Of a DNA stretch of 64,000 nucleotides, positions 44,218-55,540 are shown piece by piece. Under the pieces are notes generated by a model that made no database searches, was not told where the DNA came from, and saw only the letters and a list, made by a program, of their open reading frames with translations. Source of the stretch: Gallaecimonas kandeliae (GTDB taxonomy: Bacteria; Pseudomonadota; Gammaproteobacteria; Enterobacterales; Gallaecimonadaceae). The stretch lies in contig NZ_CP118480.1 of NCBI RefSeq assembly GCF_030450055.1, forward strand, positions 186,001-250,000. Direction: 5' to 3'. The first letter of the stretch is position 1; each line of letters starts with the position of its first letter. Both the position numbers and the translations under genes were made by a program.

Positions 44218-45501
44218 ATGTCTAGACCCCCTTCCATTACCTCCAAGGCCCTGGCCGTCGGGCTCCTGGCCATACTGCTGTTGATCCCCGTCTTCCTGGT
44301 GCAGCTGGTGATCAGCGAGCGGGCCGACCGCCGCAACCAGGTGGTCAACGAGATTGCCTCCACCTGGGGCCGGGCCCAGCAGCTGACCGGGCCTGTGCTG
44401 GCCATACCGGGCGAGCACCGCGTGCAGCGCCAGGACGGCACCTGGCAAAGCCAGGCCTACACCAGCTACTTCCTGCCCAAGACCCTGCGGCTGAATGCCG
44501 AGGTTTCCCCGGAGCTGCGCCGGCGCAGCCTCTACGAGACCGCTGTCTATGCCGCCGACCTCAAGATCCAGGGCCAGTTCGACCTGGATGAATTGGCCCG
44601 TCACCTGGGCGACAACCCCGAGCTGATGCCGCAGAAGGCGGAGCTGTTGTTCGGCATCACCGACATGAAAGGGGTCAAGGACAATATCCAGCTGGTCTTG
44701 GGCGGCGATAAGCTGCCCCTGACCCCTGGGGTGAGCAGCGGCCCAGTGCACTCAGGGGTGGCCGCCCCCCTGGATCTCAGCGGCAAGGCCGGCGCCTTGC
44801 CCTTCGACCTCAAGCTGTCCTTGCGGGGCTCCAGCCGGCTGAGCTTCCTGCCGGTGGGAGAGCAGACCCAGGTCCAGGTCAGCTCCAGTTGGCCCAGTCC
44901 CAGCTTCGACGGCGCCTTCCTGCCTGCGGAGCGGACCCTGAGCAGCCAGGGCTTCGAGGCCCACTGGCAGGTGCTGCACTTCAACCGCAACTACCCCCAG
45001 TTTTTCCAGGCGGGCCAATACCAGCTCGGCGGCAGCGACTTCGGGGTCAGCTTCCTGGTCACCGCCGACAGCTACCAGCAGGCCATGCGCATCAGCAAAT
45101 ACGCCATACTGGTGATCGCCCTGACCTTCATGACCCTCTTCTTCGTCGAAGCCCTGTTGAAACGCCGGGTTCATCCCCTCCAGTACCTGCTGGTGGGGCT
45201 GGCCTTGGGGGTCTTCTACATACTGCTGCTGGCCTTCAGCGAGCATATCGGCTTTGGCCCCGCCTACCTGGTCGCCAGCCTGGCCACCATCACCCTCATC
45301 GGCTGCTATAGCCTGGCGGTGCTGGGCAGCCGGCGGTTGGCCGCCCTGGTGGCGGGGGTACTGACGCTGCTCTACGGCTACATCTACGTCATCCTGCAGC
45401 TCGAAGACATGGCGCTGCTGATGGGGGCCGTCGGCCTGTTCGCCGTGCTGGCGCTGGTGATGTATCTGACCCGCCGCCTGGACTGGTACGCCCTGGACTG
45501 A
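44218..45501 (+). CDS. creD: Cell-envelope inner-membrane protein CreD
   Basis: A 427-residue inner-membrane protein with one N-terminal helix, a large periplasmic domain (about 40-290) and about five C-terminal helices. The family segments ERADRRNQVVNEIASTWG and FVEALLKRRVHPLQYLLVG are typical of CreD. In E. coli it belongs to the CreBC regulon and affects envelope integrity and colicin/beta-lactam response. No creB or creC is next to it here and no clear TTCAC-N6-TTCAC cre tag is visible upstream. Confidence 0.92.
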   Translation: MSRPPSITSKALAVGLLAILLLIPVFLVQLVISERADRRNQVVNEIASTWGRAQQLTGPVLAIPGEHRVQRQDGTWQSQAYTSYFLPKTLRLNAEVSPELRRRSLYETAVYAADLKIQGQFDLDELARHLGDNPELMPQKAELLFGITDMKGVKDNIQLVLGGDKLPLTPGVSSGPVHSGVAAPLDLSGKAGALPFDLKLSLRGSSRLSFLPVGEQTQVQVSSSWPSPSFDGAFLPAERTLSSQGFEAHWQVLHFNRNYPQFFQAGQYQLGGSDFGVSFLVTADSYQQAMRISKYAILVIALTFMTLFFVEALLKRRVHPLQYLLVGLALGVFYILLLAFSEHIGFGPAYLVASLATITLIGCYSLAVLGSRRLAALVAGVLTLLYGYIYVILQLEDMALLMGAVGLFAVLALVMYLTRRLDWYALD

Positions 45502-45512
45502 TAGCCGGCAGG

Positions 45513-45541
45513 AAAAACCGGGGCATTGCCCCGTTTTTTTT
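45513..45541. terminator. Terminator between creD and acyltransferase
   Basis: Hairpin CGGGGC-ATT-GCCCCG (45519-45533) with an upstream A run and a downstream T run. It lies between convergent genes. Confidence 0.85.
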
Positions 45542-45552
45542 GGTGCCCAGAT

Positions 45553-46791
45553 TCAACTCCTTTCTTCCGTTGAAGCTCCCTGCCAGGCCGTGCCGGCGGC
45601 CGGGGCCTTCTGGCCCAGTGCCTTGGCCCTGAGCGCCTTCAGGGAAGGGGCCTCACCGAAGACGCCGAACAGCGGCCTGAGCCAGGGCAGGGGCCGGATC
45701 AGGTACTCGTAGAGGCCGATGCAGCCGAGGCTGGTGAGGCCCACCAGCGCCAGGAATTCCGGCACTGCGCCCAGCTGGTAGCGGCTGAGCCAGACACCGA
45801 AGACCACGATCAGCGTCTGGTGCAGTATGTAGAAGGGGAATATGGCCCTGGTGAGGTAGGAGAGCAGGGGGCTGGGCCTGTTGAGATAGGCCTGTGCCGC
45901 CCCCAGCAGGCTGAGGATGGCCGCCCAGGCATAGAAGACGCGGGCCGCCTGGGCGATGACGATCAAGACGGGCTTGTCTTGCATCCAGGCGTCCCAATGG
46001 CTCCAGACCGGTGTCAGCACCACGCCGAGGCCCACCGCTACCGCCAGGCACAGCCGCCACTGGCTTTGCACCGCCCGCCAGAAGGCCCCGTTCTTGGCCA
46101 ACAGCAGGCCGTAGAGGAAGATGGTGAAGAAGTTGGCGTGGGCATTCCAGTCGTCCACCAGGGCGTGGGTCGTCGGGAACCAGTAGTCGGTGGTGAAGCG
46201 GTAGAGGATGAAGGGCAGCAGCGGCAGCACCAGTATGCGCCCCCCCGACAACGCCCTTTCGACGCTGTCCCTGTCGAGCCACTTGGCCAGGCGCCTCAAG
46301 GCCGGCATCAGTGCCATGGCGACCAGGGTATAGACGATGAGATAGGCCACATACCAGAGGTGGTTCCAGGTCGGCACCATGACGCTGAAATGCTCATGGC
46401 CCAGGTAACGGGGCCAGAAGGCCAGGAAACCGGGCCCTATCTCGTGCAGTCGCAGCAGCTGAAAGTAAGACTGGGGCGCCACTATCACCGCCATGCCGAA
46501 GACAAGGGGAATGAACAGCTTGAAAAAGCGGCTGGCGGTGAAACGCAGCGCCGGCACCTTGTCGGCGGCGTAGCGCAACGCCACCCCGGAAATCAAGAAC
46601 AGCAGGGACAGCCGCCAGGGGTTGAGCAACATCATGGGCCCCTCGGGCGCCGTGGTGACGTAGGTGCTTTTGACGTGCCAATCCCAGGGCACGTAGAACA
46701 TGCCGACGTGGTAGAAGATCAGCAGACCGAAGGCGATGACGCGCAGCCAATCCAGGTCGTAGCGGCGCCGGTTGATATCGGTGGTTTGCAT
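45553..46791 (-). CDS. Acyltransferase 3 family membrane protein (OpgC/OafA-like)
   Basis: A 412-residue inner-membrane protein with about ten helices, of the family that O-acylates cell-surface or periplasmic glycans. The N-terminal YDLDWLRVIAFGLLIFYHVG contains the conserved His. Other family points are the Arg in the LLNPWRLSLLFLISG region and WNHLWYVAYL. The start is ATG 46791, with GGAG 9 nt upstream. The frame extends to 47025 but without a ribosome site. It is divergent from a LytTR regulator, a pairing that suggests regulation of this gene by its neighbour. Confidence 0.87.
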   Translation of the reverse strand: MQTTDINRRRYDLDWLRVIAFGLLIFYHVGMFYVPWDWHVKSTYVTTAPEGPMMLLNPWRLSLLFLISGVALRYAADKVPALRFTASRFFKLFIPLVFGMAVIVAPQSYFQLLRLHEIGPGFLAFWPRYLGHEHFSVMVPTWNHLWYVAYLIVYTLVAMALMPALRRLAKWLDRDSVERALSGGRILVLPLLPFILYRFTTDYWFPTTHALVDDWNAHANFFTIFLYGLLLAKNGAFWRAVQSQWRLCLAVAVGLGVVLTPVWSHWDAWMQDKPVLIVIAQAARVFYAWAAILSLLGAAQAYLNRPSPLLSYLTRAIFPFYILHQTLIVVFGVWLSRYQLGAVPEFLALVGLTSLGCIGLYEYLIRPLPWLRPLFGVFGEAPSLKALRAKALGQKAPAAGTAWQGASTEERS

Positions 46792-46888
46792 GCTTGGGGT
46801 CTCCCGAAGGTCCTGTTCAGTGATGACCAAGAGCCTGGCCGAGCCGCATCCGGGCCGCCAGCGCCTTGGGGCCTGTACTGGGCTCCCT

Positions 46889-46952
46889 GGGACAAGCGGT
46901 AGCGGCTTTTTGAAGGCTTGGGATAAGCGGGAGTCGGCCAGGGATAAGCGGT
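46889..46952 (+). repeat. Three phased direct repeats GGGAYAAGCGG
   Basis: GGGACAAGCGGT (46889-46900), GGGATAAGCGGG (46920-46931) and GGGATAAGCGGT (46941-46952). Start-to-start distances are 31 and 21 bp, i.e. about three and two DNA turns, so they would present on one face of the helix. They lie in the 218-bp gap between the acyltransferase and the divergent LytTR gene, ending 57 bp before the LytTR start. They are candidate regulator sites. They do not match the LytTR consensus I know. Confidence 0.6.
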
Positions 46953-47009
46953 AAAGGCCTTTATTTGAAAGGGCTATGCGGGTATCGGATGCCGTACTAG
47001 ACTGCGGGA

Positions 47010-47843
47010 ATGATAAGGACAGCACTCAACGCCTATGCCGGCTGTTACCGGCGCAACATGCGCTTCGTCATCGCCACCCTGGCGCTGACGGGGCTCTTTA
47101 CCGTCGTCAACAGCCTCTCCTACATCAGCGACCATGCCAGGGCCGGCCACCCCATCCCCTGGGGCGAGCCTGTGCTTTTCGAGAGCACCAGCGCCACTGC
47201 CATTCTCATCATGCTGCCCCTTATCATCTGGCTGGGGGAGGCCTGGCCGCTGACCAAAGCCGCCTGGTTCAGGCAGTTGCCGCGTTACCTCCTGGCAAGC
47301 TTCGCCTTCTCGGCCGGGCACGTCACCCTGATGGTGCTGATGCGGGACCTGCTGTTCGGCCCCCTCTTCGGTGGCAGTTATCACTTTTTCGGCGGCGGCT
47401 ACGGCGCCATCCCCTATGAGTATTGGAAGGATGTCCGCACCTTCATCATGCTGCTGGCCTGCTTTTTCCTGATGAGGGACGCCCTGGCCGCACGCCAAGC
47501 CAAGACGAAAGGCACCCTGGTGGAATTGAGGAGCGGGGCTACGCGCATCCTGCTCGATCCGGCCGAGTTTTTGTTTGCGCGGGGGGCGGCCAACTATGCC
47601 GAGATAATCACTGCCACGGGGGAAAGCCTGGCCCGCGTCACCCTCAAGGAGCTGGAGGAGAAGCTGGCAGCAAAAGGGGTGGCGGCCACCCGGGTGCACA
47701 GATCGGTGCTGGTCAACAGCGCCGCCATCCAGAAGCTCGACCCCCTGCCCGGTGGCGACCTGCAGCTGACGCTCAAAGGGGGACATCAGCTGCGTGCCAG
47801 CCGCCGTTACCGGGCGGGGCTCGAAGCGGTGATAGGGCAATAA
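47010..47843 (+). CDS. Membrane-bound LytTR family regulator
   Basis: A 277-residue protein with four predicted helices in the first 160 residues (for example LLACFFLMRDALA as the last) and a C-terminal LytTR DNA-binding domain (about 170-277) with VELRSGATRILL, GAANYAEI and the late VHRSVLVNSAAI. This layout joins a membrane sensor directly to a DNA-binding domain with no receiver domain. It is divergent from the acyltransferase gene, its most likely target, and is closed by a terminator. Confidence 0.88.
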   Translation: MIRTALNAYAGCYRRNMRFVIATLALTGLFTVVNSLSYISDHARAGHPIPWGEPVLFESTSATAILIMLPLIIWLGEAWPLTKAAWFRQLPRYLLASFAFSAGHVTLMVLMRDLLFGPLFGGSYHFFGGGYGAIPYEYWKDVRTFIMLLACFFLMRDALAARQAKTKGTLVELRSGATRILLDPAEFLFARGAANYAEIITATGESLARVTLKELEEKLAAKGVAATRVHRSVLVNSAAIQKLDPLPGGDLQLTLKGGHQLRASRRYRAGLEAVIGQ

Positions 47844-47844
47844 A

Positions 47845-47871
47845 AAGCCGGGGCATAGCCCCGGCTTGTTT
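47845..47871. terminator. Bidirectional terminator
   Basis: Hairpin AAGCCGGGGC-ATA-GCCCCGGCTT (47845-47867) between the convergent LytTR and tex genes. Confidence 0.88.
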
Positions 47872-47872
47872 A

Positions 47873-50173
<2,301 letters not shown>

Positions 50174-50254
50174 CCTTACAACTCGCGGTCTTGGGGCAAT
50201 GGCCTGCCATTGTGCCACGGCCTGGGGCTGTGGCAATGGCGTCTTGCAGGGATG

Positions 50255-50281
50255 AAAAAAGGGGCTGCCGGTGGCAGCCCC
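50255..50281 (-). terminator. Terminator of the TonB receptor gene
   Basis: On the minus strand the hairpin GGGGCTGCC-ACC-GGCAGCCCC (50261-50281) is followed by a run of T (50255-50260 read in reverse). It lies just after the receptor stop at 50287. Confidence 0.88.
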
Positions 50282-50286
50282 TGGGC

Positions 50287-53157
50287 TTAGAAGGAGGCGC
50301 TGATGCCAAGGGCGAACTGGCGCCCGTAGCGGGACAGTTCGGCCACCTGCTCGGGGCGCTTGATGTAGCCCCAATGGCGCTCGTTGGTCAGGTTGCTGAC
50401 CTCGAAGTGCAGGGAGACCTTGTCGGTGAGGTAGTAGCCGGCGCTGAAGTCGTACTGGCCGTAGGCCGACATCCACTGGGGGCCGCCCCAGGCGTCGGGG
50501 TAGAGCAGGTACTTGCTGCGCCAGTTGTAGGCCAGGCGCGCCTGCAGGTCGTACTTCTCGTAGTAGAGCACGGCGTTGTAGGAGTCCTTGGACATGCCCT
50601 CGAAGGGCAGGCCGGCGGCCTTCTTCTCGGGGTCCTCGTAGTTGCTGTCGGTGTAGGTGTAGTTGAGCTGCACCCCGAAGCCCCCCAACCAACCGGGCAG
50701 CAGATCTTCCATGGACTGCTGGTAGGCCAGCTCTGCGCCCTTGATGGTGGCGCCGTACCGGTCGTTGGTGGGGCCGTTGACCTCGAAGTTGTAGCCGCCG
50801 ATGTCCATATGGCCTTGGGGGCCATAGCTGATGAAGGACTGGATGTCCTTGTAGTAGAGGGCGCCGGTCAGGGCACCGTAGTCGGAGAAGTACCATTCCA
50901 GGGTGGTGTCGGCCTGGTTGGCCCGCAGCGGCTTGAGGCCGGGGTTGGAGGTGTTGTACTTGAACTGGTTGAGGTCCACCGAGCTGTAGGGGGTCAGGTA
51001 GTCCAGGTTGGGCCTGGTCAGCACCTTGGCGGCGCTGAAGCGGTACAGCAGGGTGTCGGTGAGGTGCAGCTTGAAGTTGAGGCTGGGCAGCACGTCCGTG
51101 TAGTCGCCCTGCACCGAGTACTGGCCGTAGTAGTCGCTCAGGTTGCCGACGGGGCGCACCACCTTGGTGCCGTTCTTGTCCACTTCCTCGAACTTGAGGG
51201 CGTCCAGGTCCAGGGTGTAGCCGTCGGAGGTGACTGTGGTCTTGACGGCCCTCACCCCCAGGTTGAGGCCGTAGGGCAGGGCGAACAGCTCCCCTTCCAG
51301 GTTGGCCTGGACATAGGCGGCCAGGGTCTTTTCGCTGACGGCGTAGGAGTCCTTGGGCTGCAGGGTCGCCTTGATCTGTTCCTCGGCGGCCTGGGCGTTG
51401 ATGGTCTGGTAGAAGGCGTAGAGCTTGTCGTAGTCGAAGCTGGCCCAGGGCGCCGGATGCTTACCGGGTTCCCCTTCCAGGAAGTGGTCGAAGTTGGCCG
51501 GGATCAGCACGTCGGCGGGCAGGCGGAACAGGCTCAGGCCCCCCAGCTGCTGGACGCTGGAGTCGTCGTAGCTGGCATAGGGGGAGTTCTTGAAGTAGGC
51601 CCCGCCGTTACTGAACATGGAGGGGTTCTTGGATCTGTACTGGGTGCGGGTCTTGGTCTGCTTGGCGTAGTGCAGGCCGAAATCCAGGCTGGACATCAGG
51701 CCGTCGTCGGGCACGAACTTGCCGGCCAGGCGCACCTCGTCCACCTTGTCCTTGATGTTGGTGCCGTAGTTGTAGCTGTAGTGGGCGCCGAAGGGCTGGT
51801 CGGCGGTCAGGGCCGGGCTCATGGTGACGTCGGGCAGCAGGTTGCCGCCCGTCTGGTCTATGGTGATGCTGTCCACGAAGCCCCTGGCCACCACGTAGCG
51901 GTTGTCGCCGCTGTTCTTGCTCTCGGCTTCGGACTGGGACAGATCCAGCTCGAAGCTCAGCCGGTCGGTGGCGTGCCAGACGGTGTTGAGGCCGGCCTGG
52001 TAGGTGGTGGTGTTGCGGGGGGTGGAGACGTTCAGCAACTCGGCCATGGCGCCGTTGTTGAGCTCCAGGTAGTTGACCCTGCCGTTCTCGTCGAACTTGA
52101 GGTTGCCGACAGAGGGAATGCCCGGGGTCCAGGGCTCGTCGTAGGTGACGAAGGAGATCTGGGACTGGCTGCCGTTGGTGTCGTAGCTCGAATAGATGCT
52201 GTCGAAGTTGAACTCCAGGTCGTCTCTGGGCCGCCACTGCATGGCCAGGCTGGCGCCGATGCGCTTGCGGGTGTCCTGCCAGTTGGAGTAGCGCACATAG
52301 CCGGGGATCATCGACTCGTAGCTCTGCTCGCCGTTGTCCAGCACGCCGTTGTGGTTGCTGTCCACCGGCACCTGCACGTCTATGCCCTCGGCCGGGTCGA
52401 AGAAGCCTTCCCCCTGGTAGGAGTCGATACGCATGGTGCGCTCGGAGTAGGCGCCGGTGAGCAGCACCCCGAAGCTGTTGTCGGCGAAAGTGTCGCTGAT
52501 CAGGAAGGAGGCCTGGGGGCTGTAGTCGCCGGTGCGCTCCTCATAGATGGTCTTGGCGGAGCCGGACAGGGTGAAGCCGTCGAAATCCAGGGGGCGGCGG
52601 GTCTTGATGTCCACCACTGAGCCTATGCCCCCCTCCGGGTAGATGGCCAGGGGCGACTTGGCCACCTCCACCCCGGACACCAGCTCGGCGGCGATGAGGT
52701 CATAGTTGAAGTTGCGGCTGCTGTCTTCCGAGGCCATGCGCCTGCCGTTGATGGTGGTGACGTTGTAGTCGCCGCCCAGGCCGCGGACCATGATGTTCTG
52801 GCCTTCGCCGCCGTTGCGGGTGATGGTCACCCCCGTCATCCGCTGCAAGGCCTCGGCGATGTTCTGGTCGGGAAACTTGCCGATGTCCTCCGCCACTATG
52901 GCGTCCACCACGTTGACGGCGTTCTGCTTGATGAACAGGGACTCCTTGATGGAGCTGCGGATCCCCCTGACCTCGATCACCTCGTCGGCCTGCTGGTCCT
53001 GCTTGTCCTTGTCCTTGTCCTTGTTTTTCTTCTTGTCCTGCTGCTGGCTGTCCTCGGCCTGGGTGTTCTGGTCCTGGGCCCAGGCCTGGTGCTGGCCCGA
53101 ATAGAGCAGGGCCCCGATCAACAGGCTCAGGTAGCGGATCTGGTTCTTGCGGTGCAT
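50287..53157 (-). CDS. TonB-dependent outer-membrane receptor, probable GalNAc/glycan uptake
   Basis: A 956-residue outer-membrane protein. A signal peptide (ending near HQAWAQ) is followed by an unusual K/D/Q-rich linker (about 35-58), a TonB box-like DEVIEVRG, a plug domain (about 60-180; [17 protein letters not shown] and RRMASED), and a 22-strand barrel ending in a terminal Phe (LGISASF). It resembles the large sugar-oligomer receptors of Caulobacter and marine bacteria. The start is ATG 53157. It is divergent from the agaR operon and shares its control region, so I infer it imports GalNAc or GalNAc-containing glycans, like the Omp(Aga) of Shewanella. Confidence 0.9.
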   Translation of the reverse strand: MHRKNQIRYLSLLIGALLYSGQHQAWAQDQNTQAEDSQQQDKKKNKDKDKDKQDQQADEVIEVRGIRSSIKESLFIKQNAVNVVDAIVAEDIGKFPDQNIAEALQRMTGVTITRNGGEGQNIMVRGLGGDYNVTTINGRRMASEDSSRNFNYDLIAAELVSGVEVAKSPLAIYPEGGIGSVVDIKTRRPLDFDGFTLSGSAKTIYEERTGDYSPQASFLISDTFADNSFGVLLTGAYSERTMRIDSYQGEGFFDPAEGIDVQVPVDSNHNGVLDNGEQSYESMIPGYVRYSNWQDTRKRIGASLAMQWRPRDDLEFNFDSIYSSYDTNGSQSQISFVTYDEPWTPGIPSVGNLKFDENGRVNYLELNNGAMAELLNVSTPRNTTTYQAGLNTVWHATDRLSFELDLSQSEAESKNSGDNRYVVARGFVDSITIDQTGGNLLPDVTMSPALTADQPFGAHYSYNYGTNIKDKVDEVRLAGKFVPDDGLMSSLDFGLHYAKQTKTRTQYRSKNPSMFSNGGAYFKNSPYASYDDSSVQQLGGLSLFRLPADVLIPANFDHFLEGEPGKHPAPWASFDYDKLYAFYQTINAQAAEEQIKATLQPKDSYAVSEKTLAAYVQANLEGELFALPYGLNLGVRAVKTTVTSDGYTLDLDALKFEEVDKNGTKVVRPVGNLSDYYGQYSVQGDYTDVLPSLNFKLHLTDTLLYRFSAAKVLTRPNLDYLTPYSSVDLNQFKYNTSNPGLKPLRANQADTTLEWYFSDYGALTGALYYKDIQSFISYGPQGHMDIGGYNFEVNGPTNDRYGATIKGAELAYQQSMEDLLPGWLGGFGVQLNYTYTDSNYEDPEKKAAGLPFEGMSKDSYNAVLYYEKYDLQARLAYNWRSKYLLYPDAWGGPQWMSAYGQYDFSAGYYLTDKVSLHFEVSNLTNERHWGYIKRPEQVAELSRYGRQFALGISASF

Positions 53158-53233
53158 GGCGTGCTGTCTCCGTGGTGGTAAGGGGCGCGCCTGGGAGCCG
53201 GCCACTGCCGGAAGACCTGGGCTCGGCATGCGC

Positions 53234-53253
53234 CTTTCATTGTCTTTCATTTG
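53234..53253 (+). promoter_or_regulatory. Candidate AgaR operator 1 (TonB receptor side)
   Basis: CTTTCATTGTCTTTCATTTG: two CTTTCATT units 10 bp apart, 77 bp upstream of the receptor start. E. coli AgaR sites are built of similar repeated TTTC elements. The same pattern recurs in reverse at 53424-53442. Confidence 0.6.
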
Positions 53254-53377
53254 TTAAATCTTTTAACGAGTCGAGCGAGGGATTCAAGGGGGTAAATGGC
53301 GTAAAACCTTTCGTTTTAATGCGGAAAAACCGCTACGGATAAGGCTTTGAAGCCGTCCGCTCCAGTGTTTTCAGCCG

Positions 53378-53394
53378 CTTTCGTCATTCGAAAG
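53378..53394. promoter_or_regulatory. Palindrome CTTTCG-N5-CGAAAG in aga control region
   Basis: A perfect 6-bp inverted repeat with a 5-bp spacer, midway between the two AgaR-like sites. The CTTTC core is shared with them, so it may be a further AgaR contact or a site for another regulator. Confidence 0.4.
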
Positions 53395-53423
53395 ATCCGC
53401 CGAAAAAATTTTCAGAAATTTTA

Positions 53424-53442
53424 CTTTGAAAGGAAATGAAAG
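53424..53442 (-). promoter_or_regulatory. Candidate AgaR operator 2 (agaR side)
   Basis: Read on the minus strand: CTTTCATTTCCTTTCAAAG. It shares CTTTCATTnnCTTTCA with operator 1 but in the opposite orientation, and lies 47 bp before the agaR start, where it could give autoregulation. Confidence 0.6.
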
Positions 53443-53488
53443 TTGGCTAAGGTGATCAGGCAATGAACGATTTGGGTATCCAGCCTTG

Positions 53489-54253
53489 ATGAACAGCATC
53501 GAACGGCGACACGACATAGTGCAGTGGGCACTGAAGGAAGGACGGGTGGAAGTGGAGGCCCTGGCGGCCCGCTACGGCGTCAGCACAGTCACCATCAGGA
53601 CCGATCTCAACCAGCTCCACGACAAGGGGCTGCTGGTGCGGGCCCGCGGCGGCGCCGTGGCCAGCAACAAGATCACCCGCGAACTCTCGGTCAGCGAGAA
53701 ACACCAGGAGCGGCTCGACACCAAGCGCCGCCTGGCCCTGGCCGCGGCCAAGGAGATCCGCGAAGGGGAGGCCATCATCCTCGACTCCGGCACCACCACC
53801 GCCGAGGTGGCCCTCTGCCTGCACCACTTCAAACGGCTGGTGGTGATGACCAACGGCCTCAACGTCGCCCAGAACCTGGTGGACGCCCCCGGCGTCGAGG
53901 TGCTGATGACGGGCGGCACCCTGCGCAAGAAATCCATGTCCTTCTACGGTCGCCAGGCCGAGGAAAGCCTGCTGCGCTACCGATTCGACAAGGTGGTGCT
54001 GGGGGTGGACGGCTTCGACTTCCACGCCGGCATCACCACCCACTTCGAGTACGAGGCCATCCTCAACCGCCAGATGTGCGACCTGGCCAGGGAGATAGTG
54101 GTGGTCACCGACTCCTCCAAGTTCAACAGGGCAGGGGTGCACCAGATCCGCGCCTTCGGCGAGATAGACACCTTGGTGACCGACAGCGGCATTCCCGACA
54201 GCTTCGCCCAGGCCCTCAAGGACGCCGGGGTCAAGCTGGTGATAGTGGACTAG
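53489..54253 (+). CDS. agaR: DeoR-family regulator, probable AgaR
   Basis: A 254-residue repressor. An N-terminal DeoR helix-turn-helix (about 4-58; VEALAARYGVSTVTIRTDLNQLHDKG) is followed by a sugar-phosphate sensor domain with the conserved DSGTTTAEVA, VMTNGLNVA and GVDGFD segments that bind phosphosugar effectors. The ATG at 53489 follows an in-frame TTG. No strong ribosome site is visible. It is the first gene of a seven-gene operon for amino-sugar catabolism, which supports AgaR, and the sites at 53234 and 53424 are its likely operators. The effector is probably GalNAc-6-P or a related phosphosugar. Confidence 0.85.
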   Translation: MNSIERRHDIVQWALKEGRVEVEALAARYGVSTVTIRTDLNQLHDKGLLVRARGGAVASNKITRELSVSEKHQERLDTKRRLALAAAKEIREGEAIILDSGTTTAEVALCLHHFKRLVVMTNGLNVAQNLVDAPGVEVLMTGGTLRKKSMSFYGRQAEESLLRYRFDKVVLGVDGFDFHAGITTHFEYEAILNRQMCDLAREIVVVTDSSKFNRAGVHQIRAFGEIDTLVTDSGIPDSFAQALKDAGVKLVIVD

Positions 54254-54261
54254 GAGGCAGG

Positions 54262-55536
54262 ATGCAGGTCATCCAGGACATCATCGAACGCAACAGGGCG
54301 GGGCAGCAGGCCGGCCTCCATGCCGTCTGCTCGGCCCATCCCCTGGTGCTGGAGGCGGCCATGGAGGAGGCCCTGGCCCAGGGCGGCCCGCTGCTGGTGG
54401 AGGCCACCGCCAACCAGGTCAACCAGTTCGGCGGCTACACCGGCATGACGCCGGCCGATTTTCGCGACTACCTGCTGGCGTTGGCCGAGCGGGTGGGCCT
54501 GCCCCAGCAGCGGCTGGTGCTGGGGGGCGACCACCTGGGCCCCGTCTGCTGGCTGGCCGAAGGGGCTGATGCCGCCATGGCCAAGGCCGAGGCGCTGATC
54601 CGCGCCTATGTGGCGGCCGGCTTCAAGAAAATCCACCTGGACTGTTCCATGGCCTGCGCCGGCGATCCGCCGGTCCTGGACGACGCCACCATAGCGGCCC
54701 GCGCCGCCCGCCTCTGCCGGGTGGCCGAGGAAACGGCGCTCAAGCAGTTCGGCCACAGCGACCTCTGCTACGTGGTGGGCACAGAGGTGCCGCCCCCGGG
54801 CGGGGCCAGCGAGGCCATCGAATCCCTGGAGGTCACGCCGGTGGCGGCGGCCCGCCAGACATTGGCCGCCCACCGCCAGGCCTTCGCCGCCCTGGGGCTG
54901 GAGGCTGCCTGGCAGCGGGTCATAGCCCTGGTGGTGCAGCCCGGGGTCGAGTTCGACCACCTGGGGGTCATCGACTACCGGCCAGAGGCGGCCCAATCCC
55001 TCAAGGGGCTGATCCCGGAGCAGCCCGGCATCGTCTTCGAGGCCCACTCCACCGACTACCAGCTGCCCCAGGCCTACGGCGCCCTGGTGGCGGACCACTT
55101 CGCCATCCTCAAGGTGGGCCCGGCCCTGACCTTCGCCCTGCGCGAGGCCCTCTTCGCCCTGGCCCACATGGAAGAGGCGTTGCTGCCCCAAGGGCAGTGC
55201 TCAGGGCTGCGCCAGCAGGCCGAGGCCCTGATGTGCCAGAGGCCCGGCCATTGGCAGAAGTTCTACAAAGGCGATGAAGCCCAGCTGCGGCTGCTGCGCC
55301 CCTTCAGCTTCAGCGACCGCATCCGCTACTACTGGCCGGAGCCGGCCCTCAAGGCCGCCGAGGACAGGCTCTTTGCCAACCTGGCCGGTCCCTTGCCGCT
55401 GCCCCTTCTCAGCCAGTACCTGCCGCTGCAGTTCCAGGCCCTGCGCCAGGGGCACCTGGCCAACGACGCCAGGGCCCTGGCCAAAGACAAGATCAAAGCG
55501 GTGCTGCGCGACTACGGCAGCGCCACCCGAGGTTAA
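54262..55536 (+). CDS. agaZ: D-tagatose-1,6-bisphosphate aldolase non-catalytic subunit family (AgaZ/KbaZ/GatZ)
   Basis: A 424-residue protein of the GatZ/KbaZ family (E. coli members about 420). Family segments are GLHAVCSAHPLVLEAAMEEA, LVLGGDHLGP, IHLDCSM, YVVGTEVPPPGG and EAHSTDYQ. In E. coli it stabilises the aldolase KbaY/AgaY. A tagatose-6-P kinase role has also been proposed. GGAGG lies 4 nt before the ATG, and gaps are 8 nt to agaR and 4 nt to agaS. No aldolase partner gene is in the window, so its exact role here is uncertain. Confidence 0.85.
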   Translation: MQVIQDIIERNRAGQQAGLHAVCSAHPLVLEAAMEEALAQGGPLLVEATANQVNQFGGYTGMTPADFRDYLLALAERVGLPQQRLVLGGDHLGPVCWLAEGADAAMAKAEALIRAYVAAGFKKIHLDCSMACAGDPPVLDDATIAARAARLCRVAEETALKQFGHSDLCYVVGTEVPPPGGASEAIESLEVTPVAAARQTLAAHRQAFAALGLEAAWQRVIALVVQPGVEFDHLGVIDYRPEAAQSLKGLIPEQPGIVFEAHSTDYQLPQAYGALVADHFAILKVGPALTFALREALFALAHMEEALLPQGQCSGLRQQAEALMCQRPGHWQKFYKGDEAQLRLLRPFSFSDRIRYYWPEPALKAAEDRLFANLAGPLPLPLLSQYLPLQFQALRQGHLANDARALAKDKIKAVLRDYGSATRG

Positions 55537-55540
55537 AAAG

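Larger units (their letters stand above)
53158..53488. other. 331-bp divergent control region between TonB receptor and agaR
   Basis: No gene is seen here. It holds two matched candidate AgaR operators, a CTTTCG/CGAAAG palindrome, a half-element CTTTCGTTTTAAT (53308-53320) and an inverted repeat GTTAAA-TCT-TTTAAC (53253-53267) next to the receptor-side operator. The DNA is notably more AT-rich than its surroundings, as expected for two divergent promoters. I could not pick a convincing sigma70 pair for either gene. Confidence 0.7.

Noticed and set aside
50174-50896. Extended tex N-terminus up to 50896
   Set aside because: It overlaps the 3' part of the TonB receptor gene in another frame, and Tex proteins begin at [11 protein letters not shown]-like sequence.
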